From NCBI GenBank assembly GCA_011772275.1, contig WVZU01000264.1, positions 1 through 7,587 on the forward strand: a DNA stretch of 7,587 nt. Reading direction: 5' to 3'. A program made the translations under genes and the position numbers. The notes beneath the pieces were generated by a model. The model was not told the DNA's origin. It saw only the letters and a program-made list of their open reading frames with translations, and searched no databases. Below, piece by piece: positions 1 through 5,450 of this stretch (positions are counted from its first letter, which is position 1; the number at the start of each line of letters is the position of its first letter). The stretch is from Planctomycetales bacterium (GTDB taxonomy: Bacteria; Planctomycetota; Planctomycetia; Pirellulales; UBA7805).

Positions 1-45
1 ACTGGATTTTGAATCCAGCGCGTCTGCCAATTCCGCCACTCCGGC
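1..45 (-). tRNA. tRNA-Leu (anticodon CAA), 5' part only
   Basis: On the minus strand the tRNA begins at base 45 with the acceptor 5' strand GCCGGAG. A leucine-type D arm follows (GCGGAATTGGCAGACGCGC). The anticodon arm is complete: five-pair stem CTGGA (18-14) with TCCAG (6-2), loop TTCAAAA (13-7), anticodon CAA at 11-9. CAA reads the leucine codon UUG. The variable arm, T arm and acceptor 3' strand lie beyond the left edge, so this is an incomplete view rather than a broken gene. The large variable arm expected of a class II tRNA therefore cannot be checked here. Confidence 0.93.
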
Positions 46-74
46 GTGGAACACGTTTTGTCACACAGGCCAAC

Positions 75-102
75 ATTATTGCGGAAAAGGCTGTCGCCGC
101 AA
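75..102 (-). promoter_or_regulatory. candidate promoter of tRNA-Leu
   Basis: Reading the minus strand, TTGCGG (102-97) and AATAAT (80-75) are separated by 16 bases. This fits a sigma-70 promoter with a weak -35 box (3 of 6) and a good -10 box (5 of 6). A start near base 68 would give a leader of about 23 bases before the mature tRNA end at 45, which is normal for a tRNA gene. The site lies between the stop of the zinc-ribbon gene (149) and the tRNA, so the tRNA need not depend on read-through from that gene. The call rests on box matches and position only. Confidence 0.4.
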
Positions 103-148
103 GTTGAACCTCCGCGAGGATCTGGCTTCGGCCCTGGAGTGACCCTAT

Positions 149-571
149 TTAGCGTCGCAACGACTTGGCCACCGAGCGGACAAAGCTGCTGAGCACGCCC
201 CGTTCCGTCTCGTTGTGCAGCTCGCGCTTCTCCCCAATAATCGCTTCCAACTCGCCCTTGTCCAGCCAGAAACCGAAACAGCGTTCACACCGGTCGATCC
301 GAACGGGCCTGGTAAGCGCGTAGTGGCAGCCTTGCAGACGAGCGTCCTGGCAGCGCGGACAACGCATGAAACCGGTCGTGGTGCCCTCCGTGATTTCCAG
401 ATCCCCATACCGTTTCTCCAATAACTGCTCGACTCCCGACAATTCCAGATCGCTCAAACGTTCCAACTCGCCCCGGTCAAACCAGATGCCGTCGCACTTG
501 TGGCACTTGTCCAATTCCAGCGTGGCGACCGTCACGCGAGCCAGCTCGGTTCCGTCTCGAGGGCATTTCAT
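149..571 (-). CDS. small protein with two TFIIB-type zinc ribbons
   Basis: This 140-residue protein is built from two copies of the zf-TFIIB-type zinc ribbon. Copy 1 covers about residues 1-40: CPRDG at 3-7, CHKC at 23-26, then GIWFDRGEL at 28-36. Copy 2 covers about 70-113: CPRC at 71-74, CERC at 95-98, then GFWLDKGEL at 100-108. Copy 2 has all four cysteines; copy 1 has Asp6 where the second cysteine would be, leaving three. An acidic/leucine linker joins them and the C-terminus is basic (SVAKSLRR). There is no signal peptide or membrane segment, so it should be cytosolic. Family members are widespread and mostly uncharacterised; metal binding is likely, but no reaction can be named. I chose the ATG at 571 because MKCP is the usual start of such proteins. 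A TTG seven codons upstream (592) is in frame but lacks a ribosome-binding site. tRNA-Leu follows 103 bases downstream on the same strand. Confidence 0.85.
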   Translation of the reverse strand: MKCPRDGTELARVTVATLELDKCHKCDGIWFDRGELERLSDLELSGVEQLLEKRYGDLEITEGTTTGFMRCPRCQDARLQGCHYALTRPVRIDRCERCFGFWLDKGELEAIIGEKRELHNETERGVLSSFVRSVAKSLRR

Positions 572-772
572 ATCGTGGCTCTTGTTTTGCAAAAAAGATT
601 TCGAGTGGGCGAGGGCTTGGGCCGCCGCGTGAAGCTGTGGCCTGTCGCCGCTTTGCGGCTGGTTTTTGGTGGAATCGAGGTTTCTGGGGCTGGCGCCGCA
701 GGCTGTTGCGGGGTGCCGCTTGGCGGTTGACGCTCAGGCCGGTCGTTCATGGAACCGTATTGGCCTTAGCCC

Positions 773-846
773 GGATTTCTCACAGGCCGTCTGCTGTGCG
801 ACGGCCAGGTCTTTGCCTGGCCGCGGCAGACGTCTGTGTTTGATCC
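773..846. repeat. long imperfect inverted repeat (hairpin)
   Basis: Four nested stems share one axis: 773-776 with 843-846; 781-785 (CACAG) with 834-838 (CTGTG); 788-796 with 824-832 (nine pairs, one of them G-T); and 802-809 (CGGCCAGG) with 816-823 (CCTGGCCG). They close on the six-base loop TCTTTG (810-815). The main irregularity is a five-base bulge at 797-801. In all 26 pairs form over 74 bases. It is not followed closely by a T run, and it sits between divergent genes where no terminator is expected. Possibilities are a small mobile palindromic element (REP or MITE type), a structured RNA, or a regulatory cruciform. The sequence does not decide between them. Confidence 0.6.
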
Positions 847-948
847 TCAACCTATCATCAATACGCGTCAAGTCAATTTGCGTCGTTTTTTTTGCCGGGA
901 AAAGACCTGGCCGACGCTGGCGATGAAGTTGGCAAGCCATCCGCACCG

Positions 949-978
949 GGCGGGTCGCCCGCCGGGCCCGCCGGGCCC
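949..978. repeat. GC-rich overlapping palindromes
   Basis: GGCGGG (949-954) and CCCGCC (958-963) form a perfect six-pair inverted repeat around TCG. The 9-mer CCCGCCGGG occurs twice in tandem (958-966 and 967-975), and GGGCCC (964-969 and 973-978) is itself a palindrome repeated around GCC. A small GGGC/GCCC hairpin with an A5 loop follows at 984-996. No function can be assigned; it may be part of a dispersed intergenic repeat. Confidence 0.45.
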
Positions 979-1019
979 CTTGAGGGCAAAAAGCCCAACT
1001 TGCCATGGTGCCAAAACGG

Positions 1020-1063
1020 GGCGGGTTTGGCCGGTGCGGCTGCGTTGACGCAACCCGCCGGCC
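1020..1063. repeat. overlapping inverted repeats that can pair in two ways
   Basis: Two perfect stems compete for the same right arm. GGCGGGTT (1020-1027) pairs with AACCCGCC (1052-1059), while GGCCGG (1029-1034) pairs with CCGGCC (1058-1063). The second fold encloses a further small hairpin, TGCG-TTGA-CGCA (1041-1052). The element ends 64 bases before the GlmU-like start codon and overlaps the candidate -35 box at 1045. It could be an operator-like site or simply GC-rich palindromic DNA. Confidence 0.4.
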
Positions 1064-1073
1064 TATTTAAGGT
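1045..1073 (+). promoter_or_regulatory. candidate sigma-70 promoter of the GlmU-like gene
   Basis: TTGACG (1045-1050, 5 of 6 to the -35 consensus) is followed after 17 bases by TAAGGT (1068-1073, a poor -10 box). Transcription from here would start near 1080, leaving a leader of about 48 bases before the ATG at 1128. The -35 box is convincing but the -10 box is not, so this is tentative. Confidence 0.28.
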
Positions 1074-1127
1074 TATAACTGTGGTGAGCGAAACAGGCAA
1101 AGCGGGGCCCCAACGGCCGCAAGTCAT

Positions 1128-2378
1128 ATGACGATTGTGTTGTTTGAAGACGAGCGGACCTGGCAGCTGGCGCCGCTCGCCATGGCTCGGCCTGCCTTCG
1201 ATCTGCTTTGTGGCGGCATGCGGCTGGTCCATCTGGTCCGACAGATCGATCCGAAGTACCGCTGCCTGGTCCGCCAGCACCTCCGCGACCTGGTCGACGC
1301 CGATTTTGCCAGGGCGCCTCGCAGCAGTCTGCCTGCCGATAAGCCGACGCTGTTCGTCAACGCCCGGCTTGTTCCCACCGCGGCGGTCACGGGCCATTTG
1401 CAGGCACTGATCGCTGCCGGCCATACGGGAAAGGTAGTTGTCGACGGTCAAACTGCCGTCGCCGTGACGCAGACCCGCACGGCCGAGGACTTGTCGCAGC
1501 CCGACAAACTGGCCGCCTGGCTGGACTCCCAATCGCTGGCGGCGCTAAAGGTCGAGCTGGCGTTGTTTGCGTATCCGCACGATCTGGTCGCTCGACACCT
1601 ACAAATAACCAGCGACAACCTGCAGCACCTGGTTGCCGGTGGCGAGTATCGCCAGGACCAAGATGGTGTCTTTCTGGCAGGAGATGCTCGCATCGGTCCC
1701 TATGTGGTTACCGATACTCAGGCCGGGCCGATCGTCTTGGAACCAGGGGTCACGATCGGATCCCATTGCTACCTGCGGGGACCTATCCACTTGGGGGAGG
1801 AAACGGTGGTTGTCGAACAGTCCAGCATCAAAGGGCCGCTGGCCGCAGGTCGGCAAACGAAACTGGGCGGGGAAATTACGGCCTCGATCATTGATTCCTA
1901 CTCCAATACGGCTCATCACGGGTTCCTGGGCCATAGCTGCCTGGGCAGCTGGGTCAATTTTGGCGCCGGCACCACCAACAGCAACTTGAAAAATACCTAT
2001 GGGGAAATTCATGTCGAATACGAGGGGCACAAGGTGGCCACCGGGATGCAGTTTCTGGGCTGTATGGTGGGAGACTACGCCAAGACAGCCATCAACACGG
2101 CTATCTTTACGGGGAAGACGCTGGGCGTGGCGAGCATGTTGTATGGAACCGTGACGGCCAATGTCCCCGCGTTTGTCAATTACGCCGGTGGACTGGGCCG
2201 GGCGACCGAGGTGTCTGTCGAGGCGGCGCTGAAAATGCAGGCCCGGATGTTTTCACGACGCGGACGAACCGCGCGAGGCTGCGACGCGCATGTGTTGCAG
2301 GCCGTTTACCAACAGACGGGCGACGCTCGGAGGCGGTGGGATCCCGAATTGGACATGGGGCCGCCGGTGTTTCGATGA
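1128..2378 (+). CDS. GlmU-like sugar nucleotidyltransferase / hexapeptide-repeat protein
   Basis: This 416-residue protein resembles the alternative bacterial GlmU family (putative sugar nucleotidyltransferases). In true GlmU, the N-terminal half makes UDP-GlcNAc from GlcNAc-1-P and the C-terminal half acetylates GlcN-1-P. Residues 1-170 resemble the divergent nucleotidyltransferase domain, with VLFEDERTWQLAPLAMARP at 4-22 at the extreme N-terminus; the classical GlmU glycine-rich GTRM loop is absent. From about 180 to 355 there are hexapeptide turns of a left-handed beta-helix. Within it, HHGFLGHS (263-270) and NFGAGTTNSNLKN (277-289) align with the acetyltransferase segment of GlmU that contains its catalytic histidine. 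A basic tail ends the protein. The substrate is not proven; it may act on a sugar phosphate other than glucosamine. The ATG at 1128 has no clear Shine-Dalgarno sequence, but the family motif starts immediately after it. The stop TGA is also the first triplet of a 7-base tandem array. Confidence 0.85.
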   Translation: MTIVLFEDERTWQLAPLAMARPAFDLLCGGMRLVHLVRQIDPKYRCLVRQHLRDLVDADFARAPRSSLPADKPTLFVNARLVPTAAVTGHLQALIAAGHTGKVVVDGQTAVAVTQTRTAEDLSQPDKLAAWLDSQSLAALKVELALFAYPHDLVARHLQITSDNLQHLVAGGEYRQDQDGVFLAGDARIGPYVVTDTQAGPIVLEPGVTIGSHCYLRGPIHLGEETVVVEQSSIKGPLAAGRQTKLGGEITASIIDSYSNTAHHGFLGHSCLGSWVNFGAGTTNSNLKNTYGEIHVEYEGHKVATGMQFLGCMVGDYAKTAINTAIFTGKTLGVASMLYGTVTANVPAFVNYAGGLGRATEVSVEAALKMQARMFSRRGRTARGCDAHVLQAVYQQTGDARRRWDPELDMGPPVFR

Positions 2379-2487
2379 ATAATGAATAGTGAATGGTGAA
2401 TGGTGAATGGTGAATGGTGAATGGGGAATGGGGAAGGGGGAAGGGGGAAGGGGGAAGGGGGAAGGGGGTGTGGGGTATGGTGGGGGG
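2376..2487 (+). repeat. 7-base tandem array starting at the stop codon of the GlmU-like gene
   Basis: Sixteen consecutive 7-base units run from 2376: TGAATAA, TGAATAG, five TGAATGG, GGAATGG, five GGAAGGG, GGTGTGG, GGTATGG and TGGGGGG. The sequence drifts along the array but the period never breaks. The first three bases are the stop codon of the upstream gene. Because seven is not a multiple of three, TGA falls in all three frames within the first units. The second half gives four or more runs of four or five G spaced by AA, a classic G-quadruplex pattern on the coding strand. Cyanobacteria are known for heptameric short tandem repeats of this general style. Such arrays change copy number by slippage, so length may vary between strains. 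Confidence 0.92.
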
Positions 2488-2527
2488 GGCTGGTGGTCAC
2501 TTTTTGACCTGAATAGGGCATTTTTTT

Positions 2528-3394
2528 ATGAGAATTGGTGAGGCGTATGGCTCGGGCAAGTTTGGTCTTTCTTTTGAGCTGTTTCCGCCCAAGACGCCGG
2601 CGGGGGAGACCGCCTTGTTTGGGCACGTCGATCAGCTGGTCAAGTTTCAGCCCAGCTTTATTACCTGCACTTACGGTGCCGGGGGGTCGACGCGCGAAAA
2701 GACATTAGAGATCGTGCAGCGTGTGCGGCAGGCCTATGGTTGTCCGGTTGCCTCTCATCTGACCTGCGTCGGCGCGACGGCGGACCAGTTGCGGGACTTT
2801 TTGCGGGAAGCCGAGCGGCGGGGGGTCGATAATATTGTGGCGTTGCGAGGGGATCCGCCCCGCGGGGAGAGCGAGTTTCGGCCGGTGGCGGGCGGTTTGC
2901 GGTATGCGAACGAACTGGTGACCCTGATTCGTCGCGAGTTTCCCGGATTTGGAATTGCGGTGGCAGGGTACCCGGAAACGCACCAGGAGGCACCCGACCC
3001 GCAGACCGATCTAAAAAACCTGAAGCGGAAGGTGGAAGCCGGAGGCGACGCCGTGATCACTCAGCTGTTCTACAACAACCGGGACTTTTTTCGCTTTCGC
3101 GATGCCTGCCACGACCTGGGCATCACGGTTCCCATCGTGCCAGGCATCCTGCCGGTCACCAATTTCGCTCAGGTCCAGCGGATCACCAGCTTGTGTGGGG
3201 CGTCGTTGCCTGACGATTTCGTGGCCGCCTTGCAGGCCTGTGGGGAAGACCCGCAGCGGCAGTTTGCCGTGGGCGTTGAGTGTGCCAGCCGGCAGGTGCA
3301 GGAGCTGCGGGAGGCGGGGGTGCCGGGGATCCACTTCTATGTCCTGAACAAATCCCAGGCCACCGTTGCCGTGTTGGCCAACCTGGGCCTTTGA
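2528..3394 (+). CDS. metF: methylenetetrahydrofolate reductase
   Basis: The 288-residue protein is a single-domain bacterial MetF, close in length to E. coli MetF (about 296). It reduces 5,10-methylene-THF to 5-methyl-THF with FAD and NAD(P)H, supplying the methyl group for methionine synthesis. Visible motifs of the TIM barrel are SFELFPPK (15-22) with Glu17 matching the catalytic E. coli Glu28; ALRGDPP (105-111) with Asp109 matching Asp120; AGYPETHQEAP (146-156); and ITQLFYN (177-183) with Gln179 matching Gln183. HFYVLNKS (269-276) near the end is typical. There is no C-terminal SAM-binding regulatory domain, as expected for bacteria. The ATG at 2528 follows a run of seven T and a weak AGGG (2515-2518) nine bases upstream. 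The 149-base gap from the GlmU-like gene is mostly the 7-base array, so co-transcription is uncertain. The stop codon touches that of the convergent rpoD. Confidence 0.95.
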   Translation: MRIGEAYGSGKFGLSFELFPPKTPAGETALFGHVDQLVKFQPSFITCTYGAGGSTREKTLEIVQRVRQAYGCPVASHLTCVGATADQLRDFLREAERRGVDNIVALRGDPPRGESEFRPVAGGLRYANELVTLIRREFPGFGIAVAGYPETHQEAPDPQTDLKNLKRKVEAGGDAVITQLFYNNRDFFRFRDACHDLGITVPIVPGILPVTNFAQVQRITSLCGASLPDDFVAALQACGEDPQRQFAVGVECASRQVQELREAGVPGIHFYVLNKSQATVAVLANLGL

Positions 3395-5029
3395 TCAGGC
3401 GGTGTCTGCCTGGGGGACATCGGGCAGGACGGGTTCGGGCTGGTCCAGGAAGCCGACCAGCAGCTTGGTCTGCTGAGGCTGCTGCAGCTTGCGGACCGCC
3501 TTGGCCTCGATCTGCCGCACCCGTTCGCGGGTCACTGAAAAGATCTGGCCGACTTCTTCCAGCGTGTAGGAATAGCCGTCGGCCAGCCCGTATCGCAGCC
3601 GCAGGATCTCGCGTTCGCGATGGTTCAATTCTTGCAGGCATTTTTCGAGCCGCTTTTTCAGTGCCTCTTGGTGGGTATCGAACAGCGGATCGTCGTCACG
3701 GTGATCTTCCAGAAATTCGCCAAAGAAGCTGTCGTCGTGATCGCCAACCGGCTGGTCCAGGGACAACGGTTGGTGAGTCATCTTCATGATGCACCTGGCG
3801 TCTTCCAGGGAGAGTCGAGCGGCGGTGGCGGTTTCTTCCACCGTGGGCTCGCGGCCGTTTTTTTGCACCAGGTCCTTGGTCACCGTCCGCACGCGGCTCA
3901 TCGCATCAATCATGTGGACCGGCACGCGAATCGTGCGGCTTTGATCGGCGATGGCGCGGGTGATGGCCTGGCGGATCCACCAGGTGGCGTAAGTCGAAAA
4001 CTTGTAGCCGCGGGCGTGTTCGAATTTTTCCACGGCCCGCATCAAGCCTGTGTTGCCTTCCTGGATCAGGTCCAGAAAGCTGAGCCCGCGATTGCGATAT
4101 TTCTTGGCGATCGAGACCACCAGCCGCAGGTTTCCGGCCGACAGCACCCGTTTGGCCGCGTCGTAATCTTTTTGCCATTTCGTTGTCCGCTGCACGCGGC
4201 GCTGCAGACTGGAGGGACTTTCCAGGGTGATCCGCATCAAGTACCGCAGCTCGGCCCGCAATTCATCATGGGACACGCTACGGCTGTGGATCCCAATCGA
4301 CGTTTCGGCTAGCTGGTGCAAGATGGCGGCCATCCGTTGGGAGATCTCGCAGATACGCTGGTAGAGCGGCAGGATTTTCGTGAGGCGGATGTTCATTTCT
4401 TCCACCAACCGCACGATTTTGTTGCGGCGGACCACGATCCGCTGCCAGGCAGCGGCCCGCTTTTTTGTCGCCGCGGCCTTGCTCATCGTCGTCTGAAAAT
4501 CTCTCCGGTTCTGAGACAAAAGATGCTCAATGGTGCGCAAATTGGGAGGCAGCCGCTTGAGGATGCGTTTCTTTTCGGTTGTGTTGGTTACCGAGACTTC
4601 GACCGTGCGGTCGATTCGCAACTGGCCGTCACGGATTTGTTTCAGCAGATCCACCACACCGCGCAGCACGTAGTCGGATGCCAGCATGTGGTGACGAAAG
4701 TGATGCTGGGTATACTCGATCCGTTTGGCGGCGTCGATTTCCTCCTGGCGCGACAGCATCGAGATTTCGCCCATCTGCATCAGGTACATCCGAATCGGAT
4801 CGTCGGTGGAGATTACGCCGCCGCGAGCGACCCGTTTGTCGGCAAATTCGTCTTCCTTCACAGCGGTGTCGGAAGCCGGTTGGCCAGTCGGTTCGGGCCG
4901 GGATCGGTGCGTCTCGCCCTGCCTGGCCGCTTGGGAAACGGTCGGCTTGCTGTGACCGTTGATTTTGCGAGCGGGGGGGGCGGTTCGCTTGCGGGCACGG
5001 GAAGTATCGGTTTGCAATTTTTTGGCCAC
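3395..5029 (-). CDS. rpoD: RNA polymerase sigma factor, primary sigma-70 (RpoD/SigA) type
   Basis: This 544-residue sigma factor directs RNA polymerase to -35/-10 promoters. From the GTG start: a basic, low-complexity N-terminus (1-75); region 1.2 around [16 protein letters not shown] (77-92); a long charged helical insert (about 105-290), comparable in place and size to the non-conserved region of primary sigmas; region 2 at about 292-365, with [18 protein letters not shown] (320-337) and [19 protein letters not shown] (342-360); region 3 with the [15 protein letters not shown] finger (428-442); region 4 with the helix-turn-helix [19 protein letters not shown] (488-506). The -10-reading segment [20 protein letters not shown] nearly matches E. 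coli RpoD, supporting group 1 or 2. A clear acidic region 1.1 is missing. Planctomycetes often carry several sigma-70 paralogues, so this may not be the only primary-like one. I chose GTG 5029 for its GAGGA seven bases upstream; a GTG at 5152 is in frame but has no ribosome-binding site. The gene is convergent with metF and divergent from the carboxylase gene. Confidence 0.93.
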   Translation of the reverse strand: MAKKLQTDTSRARKRTAPPARKINGHSKPTVSQAARQGETHRSRPEPTGQPASDTAVKEDEFADKRVARGGVISTDDPIRMYLMQMGEISMLSRQEEIDAAKRIEYTQHHFRHHMLASDYVLRGVVDLLKQIRDGQLRIDRTVEVSVTNTTEKKRILKRLPPNLRTIEHLLSQNRRDFQTTMSKAAATKKRAAAWQRIVVRRNKIVRLVEEMNIRLTKILPLYQRICEISQRMAAILHQLAETSIGIHSRSVSHDELRAELRYLMRITLESPSSLQRRVQRTTKWQKDYDAAKRVLSAGNLRLVVSIAKKYRNRGLSFLDLIQEGNTGLMRAVEKFEHARGYKFSTYATWWIRQAITRAIADQSRTIRVPVHMIDAMSRVRTVTKDLVQKNGREPTVEETATAARLSLEDARCIMKMTHQPLSLDQPVGDHDDSFFGEFLEDHRDDDPLFDTHQEALKKRLEKCLQELNHREREILRLRYGLADGYSYTLEEVGQIFSVTRERVRQIEAKAVRKLQQPQQTKLLVGFLDQPEPVLPDVPQADTA

Positions 5030-5036
5030 GGCTGGT

Positions 5037-5041
5037 TCCTC
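5037..5041 (-). promoter_or_regulatory. ribosome-binding site that decides the rpoD start
   Basis: GAGGA on the minus strand (5041-5037) lies seven bases before the GTG at 5029. The alternative GTG at 5152 has nothing comparable upstream, so translation from 5029 is preferred and the 41 codons upstream are most likely leader RNA. Confidence 0.7.
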
Positions 5042-5105
5042 TTCGTTGACAGTAATCTCGATGTGGCAAAGCGGTGGATGCCCGGCGGCATGGGTAGCGA
5101 CAGGG

Positions 5106-5122
5106 AAGCAGTTCAAGTGCCA
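5106..5122 (-). promoter_or_regulatory. sigma-54-like promoter upstream of rpoD
   Basis: On the minus strand TGGCAC (5122-5117) and TGCTT (5110-5106) hold the GG and GC dinucleotides exactly 12 bases apart, as required for the -24/-12 promoters of RpoN. All six bases of TGGCAC fit the consensus; the base after it and the first T of TTGC do not. A start near 5097 would give a leader of about 68 bases before the GTG at 5029. No upstream activator site was identified. It could be a chance match. Confidence 0.33.
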
Positions 5123-5312
5123 AAGCAGCTGCTGGTTCGGGGCAGTTGTCACAAGTTGTGATCGGGCAATAGGTTACTTCAGGTGGGCCAGCCGTGGGCC
5201 GGGTGGCGGAACCGGATTGCCGCGGTGCAGAAACTCAACTTCCACGCCCCGCGCGGGTTGCCAGAATGCAACCAGGCGGGCCGCGCCGTCCCGAAAATCG
5301 TTAAAACAGGTC

Positions 5313-5349
5313 GGCCCACAGCGGCCCGTCTGCGGGCCGTCTGTGGGCC
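5313..5349. repeat. strong 16-pair hairpin in the rpoD-carboxylase spacer
   Basis: GGCCCACAG (5313-5321) pairs with CTGTGGGCC (5341-5349), and CGGCCCG (5322-5328) pairs with CGGGCCG (5333-5339). The tetraloop is TCTG, with a single bulged T at 5340. On the plus strand it is followed only by TTTGTG, and on the minus strand by CTGTTTTAACG after a short gap, so it is at best a poor intrinsic terminator in either direction. It lies about 100 bases before the carboxylase start codon. It may be a leader structure, a terminator of an unseen small RNA, or a mobile palindrome. Confidence 0.6.
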
Positions 5350-5432
5350 TTTGTGATCCGTGGAAGATTCGCCACACTGGTAGCCAGCCTTGGCCAGTTG
5401 CGCTACCTGAAAATGGACGTCGACAACACCGC

Positions 5433-5440
5433 AGGAGGAG
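5433..5440 (+). promoter_or_regulatory. strong ribosome-binding site of the carboxylase gene
   Basis: AGGAGGAG ends ten bases before the ATG at 5451. It is the clearest Shine-Dalgarno sequence in the window and fixes this start over the much longer frame that stays open far upstream into the divergent rpoD gene. Confidence 0.85.
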
Positions 5441-5450
5441 AAGTATCAGC

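Larger units (their letters stand above)
572..1127. other. divergent intergenic spacer with structured DNA, no gene seen
   Basis: This 556-base spacer separates the minus-strand zinc-ribbon gene from the plus-strand GlmU-like gene. Open frames cross it on both strands, but none has a ribosome-binding site or a recognisable protein motif. It holds a long imperfect hairpin (773-846), an eight-T run (886-893), GC-rich palindromes (949-978) and overlapping inverted repeats (1020-1063). The heptamer TTGACGC, which resembles a -35 box, occurs three times: 727-733 plus, 871-865 minus and 1045-1051 plus. Only the last has a tolerable -10 partner. Confidence 0.6.
5030..5450. other. divergent intergenic spacer between rpoD and the carboxylase gene
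   Basis: This 421-base spacer contains the rpoD ribosome-binding site, a sigma-54-like promoter facing rpoD (5106-5122), a six-pair hairpin GGTTGC-CAGAAT-GCAACC (5256-5273), a 16-pair hairpin (5313-5349) and the carboxylase ribosome-binding site. Open frames run through it from both neighbours, but none shows a protein motif or its own ribosome-binding site. I could not find a convincing sigma-70 promoter for the carboxylase gene. Confidence 0.55.

Noticed and set aside
803..822. GGCCAGG-loop-CCTGGCC as an intrinsic terminator
   Set aside because: There is no T run after either arm, it lies between divergent genes, and it is only the tip of the larger hairpin at 773-846.
892..1131. 79-codon plus-strand frame ahead of the GlmU-like gene
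   Set aside because: Its Gly/Pro/Ala-rich translation is produced by the GC-rich palindromes and it overlaps the GlmU-like start. No motif is visible.
5030..5152. 41-codon N-terminal extension of the sigma factor from the GTG at 5152
   Set aside because: No ribosome-binding site precedes it, the residues do not resemble region 1.1, and the GTG at 5029 has GAGGA at ideal distance. A sigma-54-like promoter also lies inside the extension.
3620..5161. Two long plus-strand open frames (230 and 281 codons) antisense to rpoD
   Set aside because: They mirror the sigma-factor reading frame, have no family resemblance and no ribosome-binding site.
4959..5450. Upstream in-frame extension of the carboxylase gene
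   Set aside because: The frame is open by chance across the spacer and into divergent rpoD. The strong AGGAGGAG and family alignment place the start at 5451.
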